Positions 35,939 through 44,996 of a stretch of 64,000 nucleotides of DNA are shown in pieces. Both the position numbers and the translations under genes were made by a program. Position 1 is the stretch's first letter. Each line of letters opens with the position of its first letter. Source of the stretch: Muribaculum sp. (GTDB lineage: Bacteria > Bacteroidota > Bacteroidia > Bacteroidales > Muribaculaceae). Under the pieces are notes generated by a model. That model was given only the letters and a program-made list of their open reading frames with translations, was not told the origin of the DNA and did not search any database. The stretch covers positions 1 through 64,000 of the forward strand of contig VSOZ01000003.1 in the NCBI GenBank assembly GCA_009775095.1. Reading direction: 5' to 3'.

Positions 35939-35946
35939 TAATTTTG
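35939..35946 (+). promoter_or_regulatory. Possible -7 box before GH95
   Basis: TAATTTTG fits the TAnnTTTG consensus in the 122-bp gap before GH95. A matching -33 box and the 21-bp operator repeats are absent. It may give weak separate transcription of GH95. Confidence 0.35.
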
Positions 35947-35981
35947 TATAGAAAATGATTAACCATGTAAACATTGCTAAG

Positions 35982-38423
35982 ATGAAAAAGATTTTTATCG
36001 CGTTTTTTGCATTTTTATCGATTGCAGCTAGTGCGGCTTCTGGAGCCGATAATTCCACTACGCTTCGTTACAGTCGTCCTGCCGAGGCTTGGGTGGAGGC
36101 ATTGCCGATAGGCAATTCTTCGACGGGCGCTATGATATTCGGAGGAGTTGACCGTGAAGTGCTGCAACTTAATGAGGAGACTTTCTGGAGCGGAGGTCCG
36201 TACGAAAACAATAATCCGGAAGGATTGTCGCGGTTGTCGGAGATACGACGGCTGATTTTTGAGGGCAAGGCAAAAGAGGCGGAGGATTTGATACAAAACA
36301 GTTATATGACTCCGCAGCACGGTATGAAATACCTTACGCTCGGTTCTTTATGGATTGACTTCGATCATAGCGTCAATGTGAATGAATATGTGCGTAGGCT
36401 CGATATCGCCGATGCGTGTGCTACGGTTGATTATACCGCTGACGGTGTCAAATACAGTCGTGAGGCGTTTGCTTCTATTCCTGACGGAATAATTGTACTT
36501 AAATTATCGGCCGACAAAGCCGGTGCCTTGAACTTCAAGCTCGGTTATGATGCGCCCGAAGGCTCTACGGTAAGGGCTGACGGCAGTGTGCTGTCTGTGA
36601 CTGTTCCCGGAGTGGGGCACGAAGGTGTAGCCGCGGCTCTTACGGCCGAGGAGCGCATAAAGGTGGCTACTGACGGCAAAACTGTCGGTGAAAACGGATG
36701 CATCGAGGTGTCCGGAGCAAAAGAGGCTGTTATTTATGTAGCAGCCGCTACCAACTTTGTGTCGTACAATGATGTAAGCGGTGATGCCGCGGCAAAGGCT
36801 GACAAGATGCTCGCCGATGTCAATAGACGTGATTACAAGAAGCTGAAAACCGCCCATGTAAAGGCTTATCGTGAGCAGTTCGACCGTGTAAAACTTGAGT
36901 TGCCCGATGTAGAGTCATCGTCGGCCGACACCGACCTGCGTGTAGCCGGTTTCCGCGATGTCTATGACCCGTCGCTCATGGCGCTGTTGTTCAATTACGG
37001 CCGTTATCTGCTCATCTGCTCGTCGCAGCCGGGAGGTCAACCTGCCAATCTGCAGGGAATATGGAATGACAGCATGAATGCTCCGTGGGACAGCAAGTAC
37101 ACTATAAATATAAACACGGAAATGAACTATTGGCCCGCGGAGGTCACCAATCTGAGCGAGACCCATGAGCCGTTGTTTGATATGGTGGAGGACTTGGCAG
37201 TGACCGGAGCGCGTACAGCCAAAGTACTTTATGGCGCACGTGGTTGGGTGGCACATCATAATACCGACCTGTGGCGCGCGTGCGGTCCGGTGGATCACGC
37301 CACTTTCGGCATGTGGCCCAACGGAGGTGCTTGGCTCGCTACCCACTTGTGGCAGCACTATCTTTTTACCGGCGACAAGAAGTTCCTGAAAAGATATTAC
37401 CCGGTGATAAAGGGTACGGCCGACTTCTACTTAAGTCATCTTGTTCCTGACCCCAAGAGCGTATTTTTGGTGACAACGCCCTCTATGTCGCCGGAGCACG
37501 GTTATACAAATACTTCTATAACCGCCGGTTGCGAAATGGATAACCAGATAGCCTACGATGCGCTTGAAAATACGCGTCTTGCCGCAGAGGCGCTCGGTGT
37601 TGACAAAGCTTATCGTGACACATTAATGTCTGTGATAAAACGTATATCGCCTATGCGTGTGGGCCGCCACGGTCAGCTTCAGGAGTGGAGCGTGGACGCT
37701 GATGATCCCAAAGATGAGCATCGCCACATATCGCATCTTTACGGACTTTATCCGTCCAACCATATATCGCCTTTCCGCACTCCCGACGCTTTTGCCGGTG
37801 CGCGTACAACACTTATGCAGCGCGGCGACATGGCTACCGGCTGGAGTATCGGCTGGAAGATAAACATGTGGGCGCGCATGCTTGACGGCAATCATGCTGA
37901 CAAGATTGTGAGAAATATGATAACTTTGCTGCCGGCCAAGCACGGCAATGATGAAGGACGCCTTTATCCCAATCTTTTTGATGCCCATCCGCCATTTCAA
38001 ATCGACGGTAACTTCGGCTATACGGCAGGTATTGCCGAAATGCTTCTGCAGAGCCATGACGGAGCCGTGCATTTGCTCCCCGCGCTTCCCGACGCGCTTC
38101 CCGCAGGTTGTGTAAGCGGACTTAAAGCCCGCGGCAACTTCGATGTGGCGATGGAGTGGGGTGACGGACAGCTCAAGTCGGCTACCGTAAAGTCCAATAT
38201 AGGCGGCATGTTGCGCATAAGGTCGGCGATACCCTTGAAGGGTAAAGGTCTCAGGGCTGCTGTAGGGGAATGCCCCAATCCGTTGCTTTCAGCCGGTTCG
38301 CCGAGGCCGGTAGAAGTGTCGACTGAATGTAAAGGCCTTGACCGGCGCGATATTAGAGCTTATGAATATGATATTATGACCCGACCGGGCGACACCGTCA
38401 AACTGTCGCCCGCGACGAGGTGA
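35982..38423 (+). CDS. GH95 glycosidase (alpha-L-fucosidase/L-galactosidase family)
   Basis: A GH95 enzyme of 813 residues from the start chosen here. An upstream ATG at 35955 would place translation at the transcript start of the -7 box, and MKKIFIAFFAF at 35982 gives a normal signal peptide. The N-terminal beta domain contains WVEALPIGNSSTGAM and LNEETFWSGGPY. The (alpha/alpha)6 barrel has PAEVTNLSETHEPLFD, PSMSPEHGYTN (acid Glu), HRHISHLYGLYPSNHI and FQIDGNFGYTAGIAEMLLQSH. GH95 members in complex-xylan loci act on alpha-L-galactose or fucose. It is the last gene before a terminator. Confidence 0.9.
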   Translation: MKKIFIAFFAFLSIAASAASGADNSTTLRYSRPAEAWVEALPIGNSSTGAMIFGGVDREVLQLNEETFWSGGPYENNNPEGLSRLSEIRRLIFEGKAKEAEDLIQNSYMTPQHGMKYLTLGSLWIDFDHSVNVNEYVRRLDIADACATVDYTADGVKYSREAFASIPDGIIVLKLSADKAGALNFKLGYDAPEGSTVRADGSVLSVTVPGVGHEGVAAALTAEERIKVATDGKTVGENGCIEVSGAKEAVIYVAAATNFVSYNDVSGDAAAKADKMLADVNRRDYKKLKTAHVKAYREQFDRVKLELPDVESSSADTDLRVAGFRDVYDPSLMALLFNYGRYLLICSSQPGGQPANLQGIWNDSMNAPWDSKYTININTEMNYWPAEVTNLSETHEPLFDMVEDLAVTGARTAKVLYGARGWVAHHNTDLWRACGPVDHATFGMWPNGGAWLATHLWQHYLFTGDKKFLKRYYPVIKGTADFYLSHLVPDPKSVFLVTTPSMSPEHGYTNTSITAGCEMDNQIAYDALENTRLAAEALGVDKAYRDTLMSVIKRISPMRVGRHGQLQEWSVDADDPKDEHRHISHLYGLYPSNHISPFRTPDAFAGARTTLMQRGDMATGWSIGWKINMWARMLDGNHADKIVRNMITLLPAKHGNDEGRLYPNLFDAHPPFQIDGNFGYTAGIAEMLLQSHDGAVHLLPALPDALPAGCVSGLKARGNFDVAMEWGDGQLKSATVKSNIGGMLRIRSAIPLKGKGLRAAVGECPNPLLSAGSPRPVEVSTECKGLDRRDIRAYEYDIMTRPGDTVKLSPATR

Positions 38424-38445
38424 TTTTTACCGATTTCGGTGGAAA

Positions 38446-38477
38446 GAGGGAGTGCATTCGATGCGCCCCCTTTTTTA
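38446..38477 (+). terminator. Terminator of the xylan locus
   Basis: AGGG-A-GTGCAT pairs with ATGCGC-C-CCCT across a TCG loop (38447-38471), followed by TTTTTTA. It ends the plus-strand operon and lies between it and the convergent regulator gene, whose stop codon (38477-38475) overlaps the T-run. Confidence 0.78.
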
Positions 38478-41400
38478 TTTTTCGGGTTTTACGGAGTTGG
38501 TGGCATATTCGGTAGGCGTTATGCCATACAGCTCCTTGAATGCGGTTGAGAAGTTGTTGGGATTCTTGAAGCCTGTAGTGTATGCTATCTCCGCTATACA
38601 AAGACGTTTTTCAGCCAACAGCTTGGCCGCCATCTGCAATCGCGTGTTACGTATAAAGTCGCGGGGCGACTGGTTGGTAAGTTCTTTCAGTTTACGGTGC
38701 AGATGTACGCGGCTCAGGCCTACATTTGACGCCAGCATCTCTACTGTCAGGTTCGGATCGCCTATATTGGCGTTCATCACTTTCATCACGCGTTCCATCA
38801 GTCGCTCGTCATCAGAGCTGACCTCTATGTCATCGAGTTTGTCCTCATGCGATTGGTTGCCGCTGAATACGTTGCGAAGACGGCTGCGGCTGCGTAGCAG
38901 ATTTTCCACAGTGGTCTGCAGGATCTTTATGTTGAACGGCTTGGTTATATAAGCGTCGGCGCCGTTTTCAAGTCCTTCAATATTGTCCTGCTCTGTCGTC
39001 TTGGCTGTCAGCAGTATTACGGGGATGTCGTTGAGGTTTATGTTCTGCTTTATCTTGCGGGTCAGTGTGAACCCGTCAGTTTCCGGCATCATGACATCCG
39101 ATACGACAAGATCGGGTTTGCTCTTGAATATCGACTCAAGAGCCTCCCGTCCGTTGCTGCAACCTGTCACGCTGTAGTATTTCGACAGCTCGGTTATGAT
39201 GTATTCTCTAATCTCCTCGTCGTCCTCAACGACAAGCACTTTCTGTCCTTTCTGCCGCCTGCGCTCCTCCGGCGAGTAGTTGTCGGTGAGGTCATCTGCC
39301 GTTTTGTGCTCGGCGGCCTTTTCGGCGAACGCCTGTGTATCGGTTGTGTCGGATGCAAGTTCCTCTTCATTCAGATGCTTGTTGCCGAGGGGAACGGTTA
39401 CGGTAAATACGCTGCCCTTGCCGGCGGCTGTATTGTCATCGACTGTGATAGTGCCGTGGTGTAGTTTTACGAGCGAATTTGTAAGGTGCAACCCTACGCC
39501 TGTTCCACCCGTATTTGTTCCACCCGCCTGATAGAACCGCTCAAATATCTGGCGGCGTTCCTGCTCGGGAATACCGATGCCGGTATCGGCCACGGTGATT
39601 ATGAGATTTCCCTCGTCGTTGCCTGCTCCGCCCGAAATGCTGATCGATATGTCGATGTTTCCGCCGTCAGGGGTGTACTTCACCGCATTTGACAGCAAGT
39701 TCATTATTATTTTGTCGAAGTTGGCTTTGTCCACCCATGCCTTCAGACCTTCGTTGCCGTTTGTATGAAAATTAAGCGTTATGTTTTTTGAGCGTGTGGC
39801 CGGATAGAACGTCTCGCAAAGGTCGTTGATAAACGGCACAATCTCGATCTTCGTAAACCGGAGTTTCATCTGGTTCTTGTCGATTTTTCTGATGTCCATC
39901 AGCTCGTTGATAAGACGTAGTATGCGGTTGGCATTGCGCTGTATGAGCCGGTACTCTTTCTGACGGGCCATGTCGTCATCGGTTTCCATCAGTTTTTTCA
40001 ACGGGCTTATCACGAGCGACATAGGGGTTCTTATCTCGTGCGATATGTTGGTGAAGAAGCGCAGTTTGGCCTCGTATATTTCTTCGGCGTGCTTCTGCTC
40101 CATCTTCTCTCGCTTATCTTCTATGCGTCTGCGAGTCATGAGCCAAGCGGCCGACGCTATACCCGCCAATACTATTATATATATAAGTTTCATCCACCAA
40201 GCGGTCCACCAAGGATGAGCTACGTCGATTATTATTGTTGTCTCATCCGACTCTATGCCGTTGTCTATGGTTTTTACCCGTAGCAGATGTTCACCCGGAT
40301 TAAGTTCACTGAAGTTGATTATATTGGTGTTGTGCGGCAGTATCTCCCATTTTGAATCGTCAAGCGAATATACAAATTGTACTGACCCGGTGCGGTTGAG
40401 CTCATGGGTCGACAGTTCGATAGAGAATGAATTGTCGGAGTGGGAGAGGTTTATACGTTTTGCGTTGTATACCGGTCCGTCAATGACCTTTCGGCGCCCT
40501 GACATTGTTTCGGATGTAACCGGACGACCATGCAGATACATGTCGATCATTCTTACGTTCCACTTTCTCCCCGGCACGGTTATTTCGTCGGGATTGAAGT
40601 AGGTTATGCCGTTTATGCCTCCGAAGTACAGGTTGCCGTTGCGGTCTTTGAGCGATGAGCCTTTGTAAAATTCGTTGCCTTGCAGACCGTCATCCACGTA
40701 ATAGTTGCAGAATGTGCCTTCGGCTATGTCAAATCTTGTCAGACCCATGTTGGTGCTTATCCACAGATTGCGGTTGTGCTCCTCTATGGCATAGACCGTG
40801 CTGCTTGGCAGTCCGTCTTGAATGGAGTATTCTCTACGGCTTTCATCGGCCGGATTGTATCGTATCAGTCCGTTTGATGTACCTATCCACAAGATACCCT
40901 CATCGGTTCCGGTAATACAGTTGATGATTTCGTTTTGAAAGGGTATCTCTACTTTATTGCCGTCGCCGGGAGAGTGTATTGCGTTAAGACCGTCATATGT
41001 GCCCATGTAAAGTACATCGGTTGCGGGCTGGTAATATAACGACGTTATCCACTGACAAATGGAGTCAGCCCATTCCGGATTTTGTGTAGCTTTTTTTATG
41101 GCAGGATCGTACAGGAATACACCCGAACCCATTGTGCCTATCCATACGTTGCGGTGTTTGTCTTCTACGAATGAGTATACATTTTTGGCCTCGAAGTTAT
41201 TTTCGTTTTTTTCTGAAAGAGCGACTTTGTGGAATGAGCCCGTCTTACGGTCAAATATTCCGGCTCCTTGTCCGTATGAGCCTACCCACAGATTGTCGGC
41301 TGAGTCCTCAAAAAGCGTCATTGCCACCGGCGGTACCTGCGAGTCGTAATGTCCTATAAGGCTGTTGTCTTTGTCAAGATTATAGATGCTTTCTCCGTCA

Positions 41401-41732
41401 GTGCCTACCCATAGGCTGCCGTTATCGTCCATGAGCATGGAGAGCACGCACTTGCTGCCTATGTTGTTGTTTAGCAGTGAACGGTTACCGATGTAGTGGA
41501 AGTTATTGGTTACCGGCGGTATAAGCATGACGCCTTTCTGAAAAAGGGCCAGCCACATATTGCCGGTGGAGTCATAGAGCACACTGTGTACTTTCTGGGT
41601 GCTATAGTCAAATTTATCGCTGCCGAAAGGTATGTCGGTCACTTTATATGTGTGTGGGTCAAGGCGCTTCAGACCGGCGCCGTCGGTTGCGAGCAGTATG
41701 TCGCCGTTGTCGTCGCGGGTCATCTCGATCAC
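38475..41732 (-). CDS. Hybrid two-component regulator, C-terminal 1085 residues (split gene)
   Basis: The larger part of a hybrid two-component system, a membrane sensor fused to its own response regulator. In order: beta-propeller (Reg_prop) sensor repeats (about 1-395), a Y_Y_Y domain (about 420-500), a transmembrane helix after HPWWTAWWMK, a histidine kinase with FFTNISHEIRTPMS (phospho-acceptor His), NLLSNAVKYTPDGG and DTGIGIPE, a receiver with VVEDDEEIRE and VVSDVMMPE (phospho-acceptor Asp), and a C-terminal AraC helix-turn-helix (LHRKLKELTNQSPRDFIR). No signal peptide is present. The open frame continues upstream of the ATG to the G-run at 41747-41754, so this is a frameshifted gene and not a natural start. 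It is the best candidate regulator of the 21-bp arrays. Confidence 0.9.
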   Translation of the reverse strand: MIEMTRDDNGDILLATDGAGLKRLDPHTYKVTDIPFGSDKFDYSTQKVHSVLYDSTGNMWLALFQKGVMLIPPVTNNFHYIGNRSLLNNNIGSKCVLSMLMDDNGSLWVGTDGESIYNLDKDNSLIGHYDSQVPPVAMTLFEDSADNLWVGSYGQGAGIFDRKTGSFHKVALSEKNENNFEAKNVYSFVEDKHRNVWIGTMGSGVFLYDPAIKKATQNPEWADSICQWITSLYYQPATDVLYMGTYDGLNAIHSPGDGNKVEIPFQNEIINCITGTDEGILWIGTSNGLIRYNPADESRREYSIQDGLPSSTVYAIEEHNRNLWISTNMGLTRFDIAEGTFCNYYVDDGLQGNEFYKGSSLKDRNGNLYFGGINGITYFNPDEITVPGRKWNVRMIDMYLHGRPVTSETMSGRRKVIDGPVYNAKRINLSHSDNSFSIELSTHELNRTGSVQFVYSLDDSKWEILPHNTNIINFSELNPGEHLLRVKTIDNGIESDETTIIIDVAHPWWTAWWMKLIYIIVLAGIASAAWLMTRRRIEDKREKMEQKHAEEIYEAKLRFFTNISHEIRTPMSLVISPLKKLMETDDDMARQKEYRLIQRNANRILRLINELMDIRKIDKNQMKLRFTKIEIVPFINDLCETFYPATRSKNITLNFHTNGNEGLKAWVDKANFDKIIMNLLSNAVKYTPDGGNIDISISISGGAGNDEGNLIITVADTGIGIPEQERRQIFERFYQAGGTNTGGTGVGLHLTNSLVKLHHGTITVDDNTAAGKGSVFTVTVPLGNKHLNEEELASDTTDTQAFAEKAAEHKTADDLTDNYSPEERRRQKGQKVLVVEDDEEIREYIITELSKYYSVTGCSNGREALESIFKSKPDLVVSDVMMPETDGFTLTRKIKQNINLNDIPVILLTAKTTEQDNIEGLENGADAYITKPFNIKILQTTVENLLRSRSRLRNVFSGNQSHEDKLDDIEVSSDDERLMERVMKVMNANIGDPNLTVEMLASNVGLSRVHLHRKLKELTNQSPRDFIRNTRLQMAAKLLAEKRLCIAEIAYTTGFKNPNNFSTAFKELYGITPTEYATNSVKPEK

Positions 41733-41734
41733 TG

Positions 41735-42493
41735 TTAAGTGGTTGAGGGGGGGGTAGTTACAATACTCCGTATACGGTCGTTTGTGCGATCGTAGGTGTA
41801 TAGACCGGCATTTTGCCCTGCGAAAAATATATGACCGTCACCATCGATCATGGTGTTGGTTATGTGCGGACGTGCATTGTCGATATAGTCTACGGCGTTG
41901 CCGTCAGGGTCTATGCGTGTCACCCCGTGTTTGCCTCGCGCTATCCACATGTTGCCTTCGTAGTCTTCTATGCCGTCGCCGATAAGTCGCAGCGGGGTGC
42001 TGCTCCTGACGGGTATCGGCTCAAGTGTCAGAGCACCGTCGTTATCACGTAGTATCATGATGTCGTTGCCCATGCACCATATGTCGCCGTTACGTCGTTG
42101 TACAAAGTTGGATATGGCGCCGTTGTAAGGTGCGCCGTCAGTTGTGTTGAGTAGATGGCCAAATGAGTTGGAGTCGGGATAATATAACTGTACGCCGCTG
42201 TTTGTGCCAACGAAGCGCCGTCCTCCTGCATCTTCAAAGACGGTGTTGACAAAATTGCTTGCTATCGAAGTGCTGTCGCCCGGTATATTTTTGTAGATGG
42301 TAAATTTGACCCCGTCATAGCGATTAAGACCGTCTTCGGTGCTTACCCATATCATACCGTCGCTGTCCTGAAACATATGCTTTATGAGGCTGCTCGACAG
42401 ATAGTGGTCCGATGAGAAGAGTTTATAGCTTTGTGCTTTTCCACATAGCGTACCTATGGCTATTGCAAGTATAATGTAAAATGATCTGTGCAT
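41735..42493 (-). CDS. Hybrid two-component regulator, N-terminal 252 residues (split gene)
   Basis: This fragment starts with a signal peptide (about 1-20) and continues with sensor beta-propeller repeats such as HMFQDSDGMIWVSTEDGLNRYDG, FEDAGGRRFVGTNSGVQLY and IEDYEGNMWIARGKHGV. It then runs through a C8 tract into a premature stop (VTTPPSTT then TAA). Adding one C, or removing two, joins it in frame to the next fragment through LNHLTVIEMTRDDNG, a continuation that makes sense as the next propeller repeat. The joined protein would have about 1340 residues, the usual size for this family. Confidence 0.9.
   Translation of the reverse strand: MHRSFYIILAIAIGTLCGKAQSYKLFSSDHYLSSSLIKHMFQDSDGMIWVSTEDGLNRYDGVKFTIYKNIPGDSTSIASNFVNTVFEDAGGRRFVGTNSGVQLYYPDSNSFGHLLNTTDGAPYNGAISNFVQRRNGDIWCMGNDIMILRDNDGALTLEPIPVRSSTPLRLIGDGIEDYEGNMWIARGKHGVTRIDPDGNAVDYIDNARPHITNTMIDGDGHIFFAGQNAGLYTYDRTNDRIRSIVTTPPSTT
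41747..41754. repeat. G8 homopolymer at the frameshift
   Basis: Eight consecutive G on the plus strand (C8 in the regulator's coding strand) lie exactly where the frame breaks. Such tracts are known slippage sites in replication and also a typical place for sequencing error. Confidence 0.9.
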
Positions 42494-42696
42494 CGTATCA
42501 ATATTAAGGTATCATCTTAAATTCTATGTAAAGGTAATGATATTTTTTCAAATACTGTGTATCATGTTGTAATTTTAGTTTTATGTCGTAGCGTATTATC
42601 AATGCGATTAAGTCTTGGTTTAGTCTGTTATTGATTGTGATCGTGCGATTTAACATTTCGATGGCTCTGTTAACTTTATTTTTTAACGTAATTTAT

Positions 42697-42727
42697 TTTG
42701 TTTTTAATTTATAAATATATACTTTTG
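42697..42727 (+). promoter_or_regulatory. Promoter of the phosphoesterase-SusCD operon
   Basis: TTTG (42697-42700), 19 bp, then TACTTTTG (42720-42727) matches the Bacteroidetes -33/-7 consensus fully. In contrast to the xylan promoters it has a -33 box and no 21-bp repeats, so it may not need the same activator. Confidence 0.7.
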
Positions 42728-42993
42728 TTCCGTCATGAAACCTAACGAGTTTCGTTTTGATAAATGTGAAACTGAAAAATTATTAATAATCCGTTAAAAG
42801 TAACGTTATGCAATGACCTGATATAGACCATGATACCACGTGCAATATTGTGCTTTGGTAACCTTAAACCATTAGTGAGGCTTGGGATTTTCTCCGGTCT
42901 CATATGTGATTGGATAGTATTCCATAACATATGATCGATATTAACGGTCGATAAAGCTATATAAACTTAAATAATGAATCAATTATATCATAT
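42728..42993 (+). other. Untranslated leader of the phosphoesterase operon
   Basis: About 250 nt between the predicted transcript start and the first gene. No reading frame, riboswitch or terminator was recognised. The stretch is AT-rich. Confidence 0.4.
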
Positions 42994-44970
42994 ATGAGAA
43001 ACTTAGCGAAGTATTTTTTACGGGTGGCTTTTGTCGCCATGCTGTCAGTCGCTGTCTATAGCTGTAGCGATGATGACAATGATGATGCCGTCGCCGACGA
43101 TTTCAAAGTCCAGTTCACACTTCCGCAGTCAGTAGATCTGTTCCGTGGAGGTGACCTGTACTTCTCTGTCATTGACGGAGAGGCTCCGCTTACCTCCGAC
43201 ATTATGATGCTGGAGTCCTCGGGTGGCGTGTTTTATAACTGCGCCATTTCTAATGTGAGCGAGTCGAGTTTTGCCGTGAGTGTTCCCGCCGACTTTGAGA
43301 CGGGTACCTACCGCGCGTATCTGAAGCGCGGTGATCGTCGCAAACTATACGGCACGGTATCTATTAATATAATAGAAGGAGCGGTAATAACTCCCGATGA
43401 AGGTACTACCGTATACGGTCAGGTTATGTGTGCGGGTGCCGGTGTGAAAGATGTTGTTGTTTCCGACGGCGTGGAGGTCACGGTGACCGATGCCGAGGGT
43501 GTCTATCAGCTTAAGTCGGCTAAGAAGACCGGCTATGTGTTCATATCAGTACCCGGCGGCTATGAAGTACCCTCCGACGGTGTGCTTCCTCGTTTTGCCA
43601 TGCACCTGCGTGCTGAAGCCGCTACTCCCGAACGCGTCGATTTCACTCTTAACGAGGCTTTCGGTCAGGATACATATAAAGTGTTTTTCCTCGGCGACAT
43701 GCACCTCGCCAACCGCACCAAAGATCTTGAGCAGTTCAAAGACTTCACCGATGACCTGAATACATACATGGCCGCTCACTCGGGTGAGAAGATGTATGCC
43801 ATAACTCTCGGCGACATGACTTGGGATCTTTATTGGTATGACAACAAGTATGAGCTTGCCGACTACCTTAAGACAGCCAATGATGCTTTCAAGAATCTGC
43901 AGATATTCCACACTATGGGTAATCATGACAACGACATGAATGCCACTTCCGACTTTGATGCCGAAGTACGTTACCGTGCGGTCATAGCTCCTACATATTA
44001 CTCATTTAATATAGGTAAGGTGCACTATGTCGTACTCGATGACATAGACTGCAGTGCATATGACGGTACTGACAGCCGCAACTATTCAAAGAAGATCTCG
44101 GACGAGCAGTTTGCTTGGCTTGAAAAGGACCTCTCTTACGTGGCCAAGACCACTCCGCTTGTGGTGACCATGCATGCTCAGGTGTTTAAGCCGGGTAACG
44201 CCACATCTTATGTCATAGACCATGATGCGACCAATACCAACCGATTGTTTGACGTCCTCGCAGGCTACAAGGTGCATTTTGTCACCGGTCATACACATCA
44301 GATATATAATGTGACTCCCGATAATTCCAACTCGGGTACAAGCCTTGACTTCTTCGAACACAATGCCGGAGCCATATGTGCCTCATGGTGGTGGTCGGGC
44401 AACCTTACTCCCGGCATGCACATCGCTACCGACGGAGCCCCCGGCGGTTACGCTATCTGGGATGTCAACGGTACTGAATTCAAGTATCTGTATAAAGGTA
44501 CCGGCTATGGTGAAAACGTACAGTTCCGCTCGTTTGATCTTAATAACGTGTGCTTTAATGACGAAAGTGTAAAGGGCATATCAACCGACACCAAGGTACA
44601 GAATGCATGGAAAAAGTATGCCGACGCATATCCCGCCAACAATAAAAACGAAGTCCTCATCAATGTATGGAACTGGAATCCCAAGTGGACAATAACTGTG
44701 ACGGGTGAGGATGGCAAGGCGTTGACCGCCACTCCTGTTCAGGCTTACGACCCGTTGCACATAGCCGCTTATACAGCTCCTCGTTTTGCCAAGGGCGCCA
44801 ACAGCGTACCGGGCTTCATTACCGAGATGCATCCTCACTTCTTCAAGGTTACGGCTCCCTCTGCCGATGCCGACCTGAAGATCACGGTAAAGGATGAGTT
44901 TGGCAATACATGGACCGAAAACATGGCCCGTCCGAAAGAATTTTCGGTGAAAGCCTACATGCCCAAGTGA
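42994..44970 (+). CDS. Calcineurin-like metallophosphoesterase lipoprotein
   Basis: A 658-residue lipoprotein with lipobox Cys24 (VYSC) followed by SDDDNDD, an acidic stretch of the kind that directs export to the cell surface in Bacteroidetes. An N-terminal beta-rich part (to about 220) includes a carboxypeptidase-regulatory-like segment. The metallophosphatase core (about 225-470) has all metal motifs: FLGDMH, ITLGDMTWD, MGNHDND, VVTMHAQ and TGHTHQ. A C-terminal domain of the MetallophosC type follows (from about 490). It should hydrolyse a phosphomono- or diester outside the cell. Being first in a SusC/SusD operon suggests the ligand is phosphorylated. Confidence 0.88.
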   Translation: MRNLAKYFLRVAFVAMLSVAVYSCSDDDNDDAVADDFKVQFTLPQSVDLFRGGDLYFSVIDGEAPLTSDIMMLESSGGVFYNCAISNVSESSFAVSVPADFETGTYRAYLKRGDRRKLYGTVSINIIEGAVITPDEGTTVYGQVMCAGAGVKDVVVSDGVEVTVTDAEGVYQLKSAKKTGYVFISVPGGYEVPSDGVLPRFAMHLRAEAATPERVDFTLNEAFGQDTYKVFFLGDMHLANRTKDLEQFKDFTDDLNTYMAAHSGEKMYAITLGDMTWDLYWYDNKYELADYLKTANDAFKNLQIFHTMGNHDNDMNATSDFDAEVRYRAVIAPTYYSFNIGKVHYVVLDDIDCSAYDGTDSRNYSKKISDEQFAWLEKDLSYVAKTTPLVVTMHAQVFKPGNATSYVIDHDATNTNRLFDVLAGYKVHFVTGHTHQIYNVTPDNSNSGTSLDFFEHNAGAICASWWWSGNLTPGMHIATDGAPGGYAIWDVNGTEFKYLYKGTGYGENVQFRSFDLNNVCFNDESVKGISTDTKVQNAWKKYADAYPANNKNEVLINVWNWNPKWTITVTGEDGKALTATPVQAYDPLHIAAYTAPRFAKGANSVPGFITEMHPHFFKVTAPSADADLKITVKDEFGNTWTENMARPKEFSVKAYMPK

Positions 44971-44996
44971 TTATTAACAGAAACCATCAATAACAC

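Noticed and set aside
35881..35954. A fourth 21-bp operator array before GH95
   Set aside because: Positions 36 and 57 bp before the -7 box do not match the hexamer. The two GTTAAT there are 36 bp apart and out of phase.
42494..42993. GTAACG (42800) and GTAACC (42858) as operator sites of the second SusCD operon
   Set aside because: Their spacing is 58 bp, not a multiple of 21, and both lie downstream of the predicted promoter.
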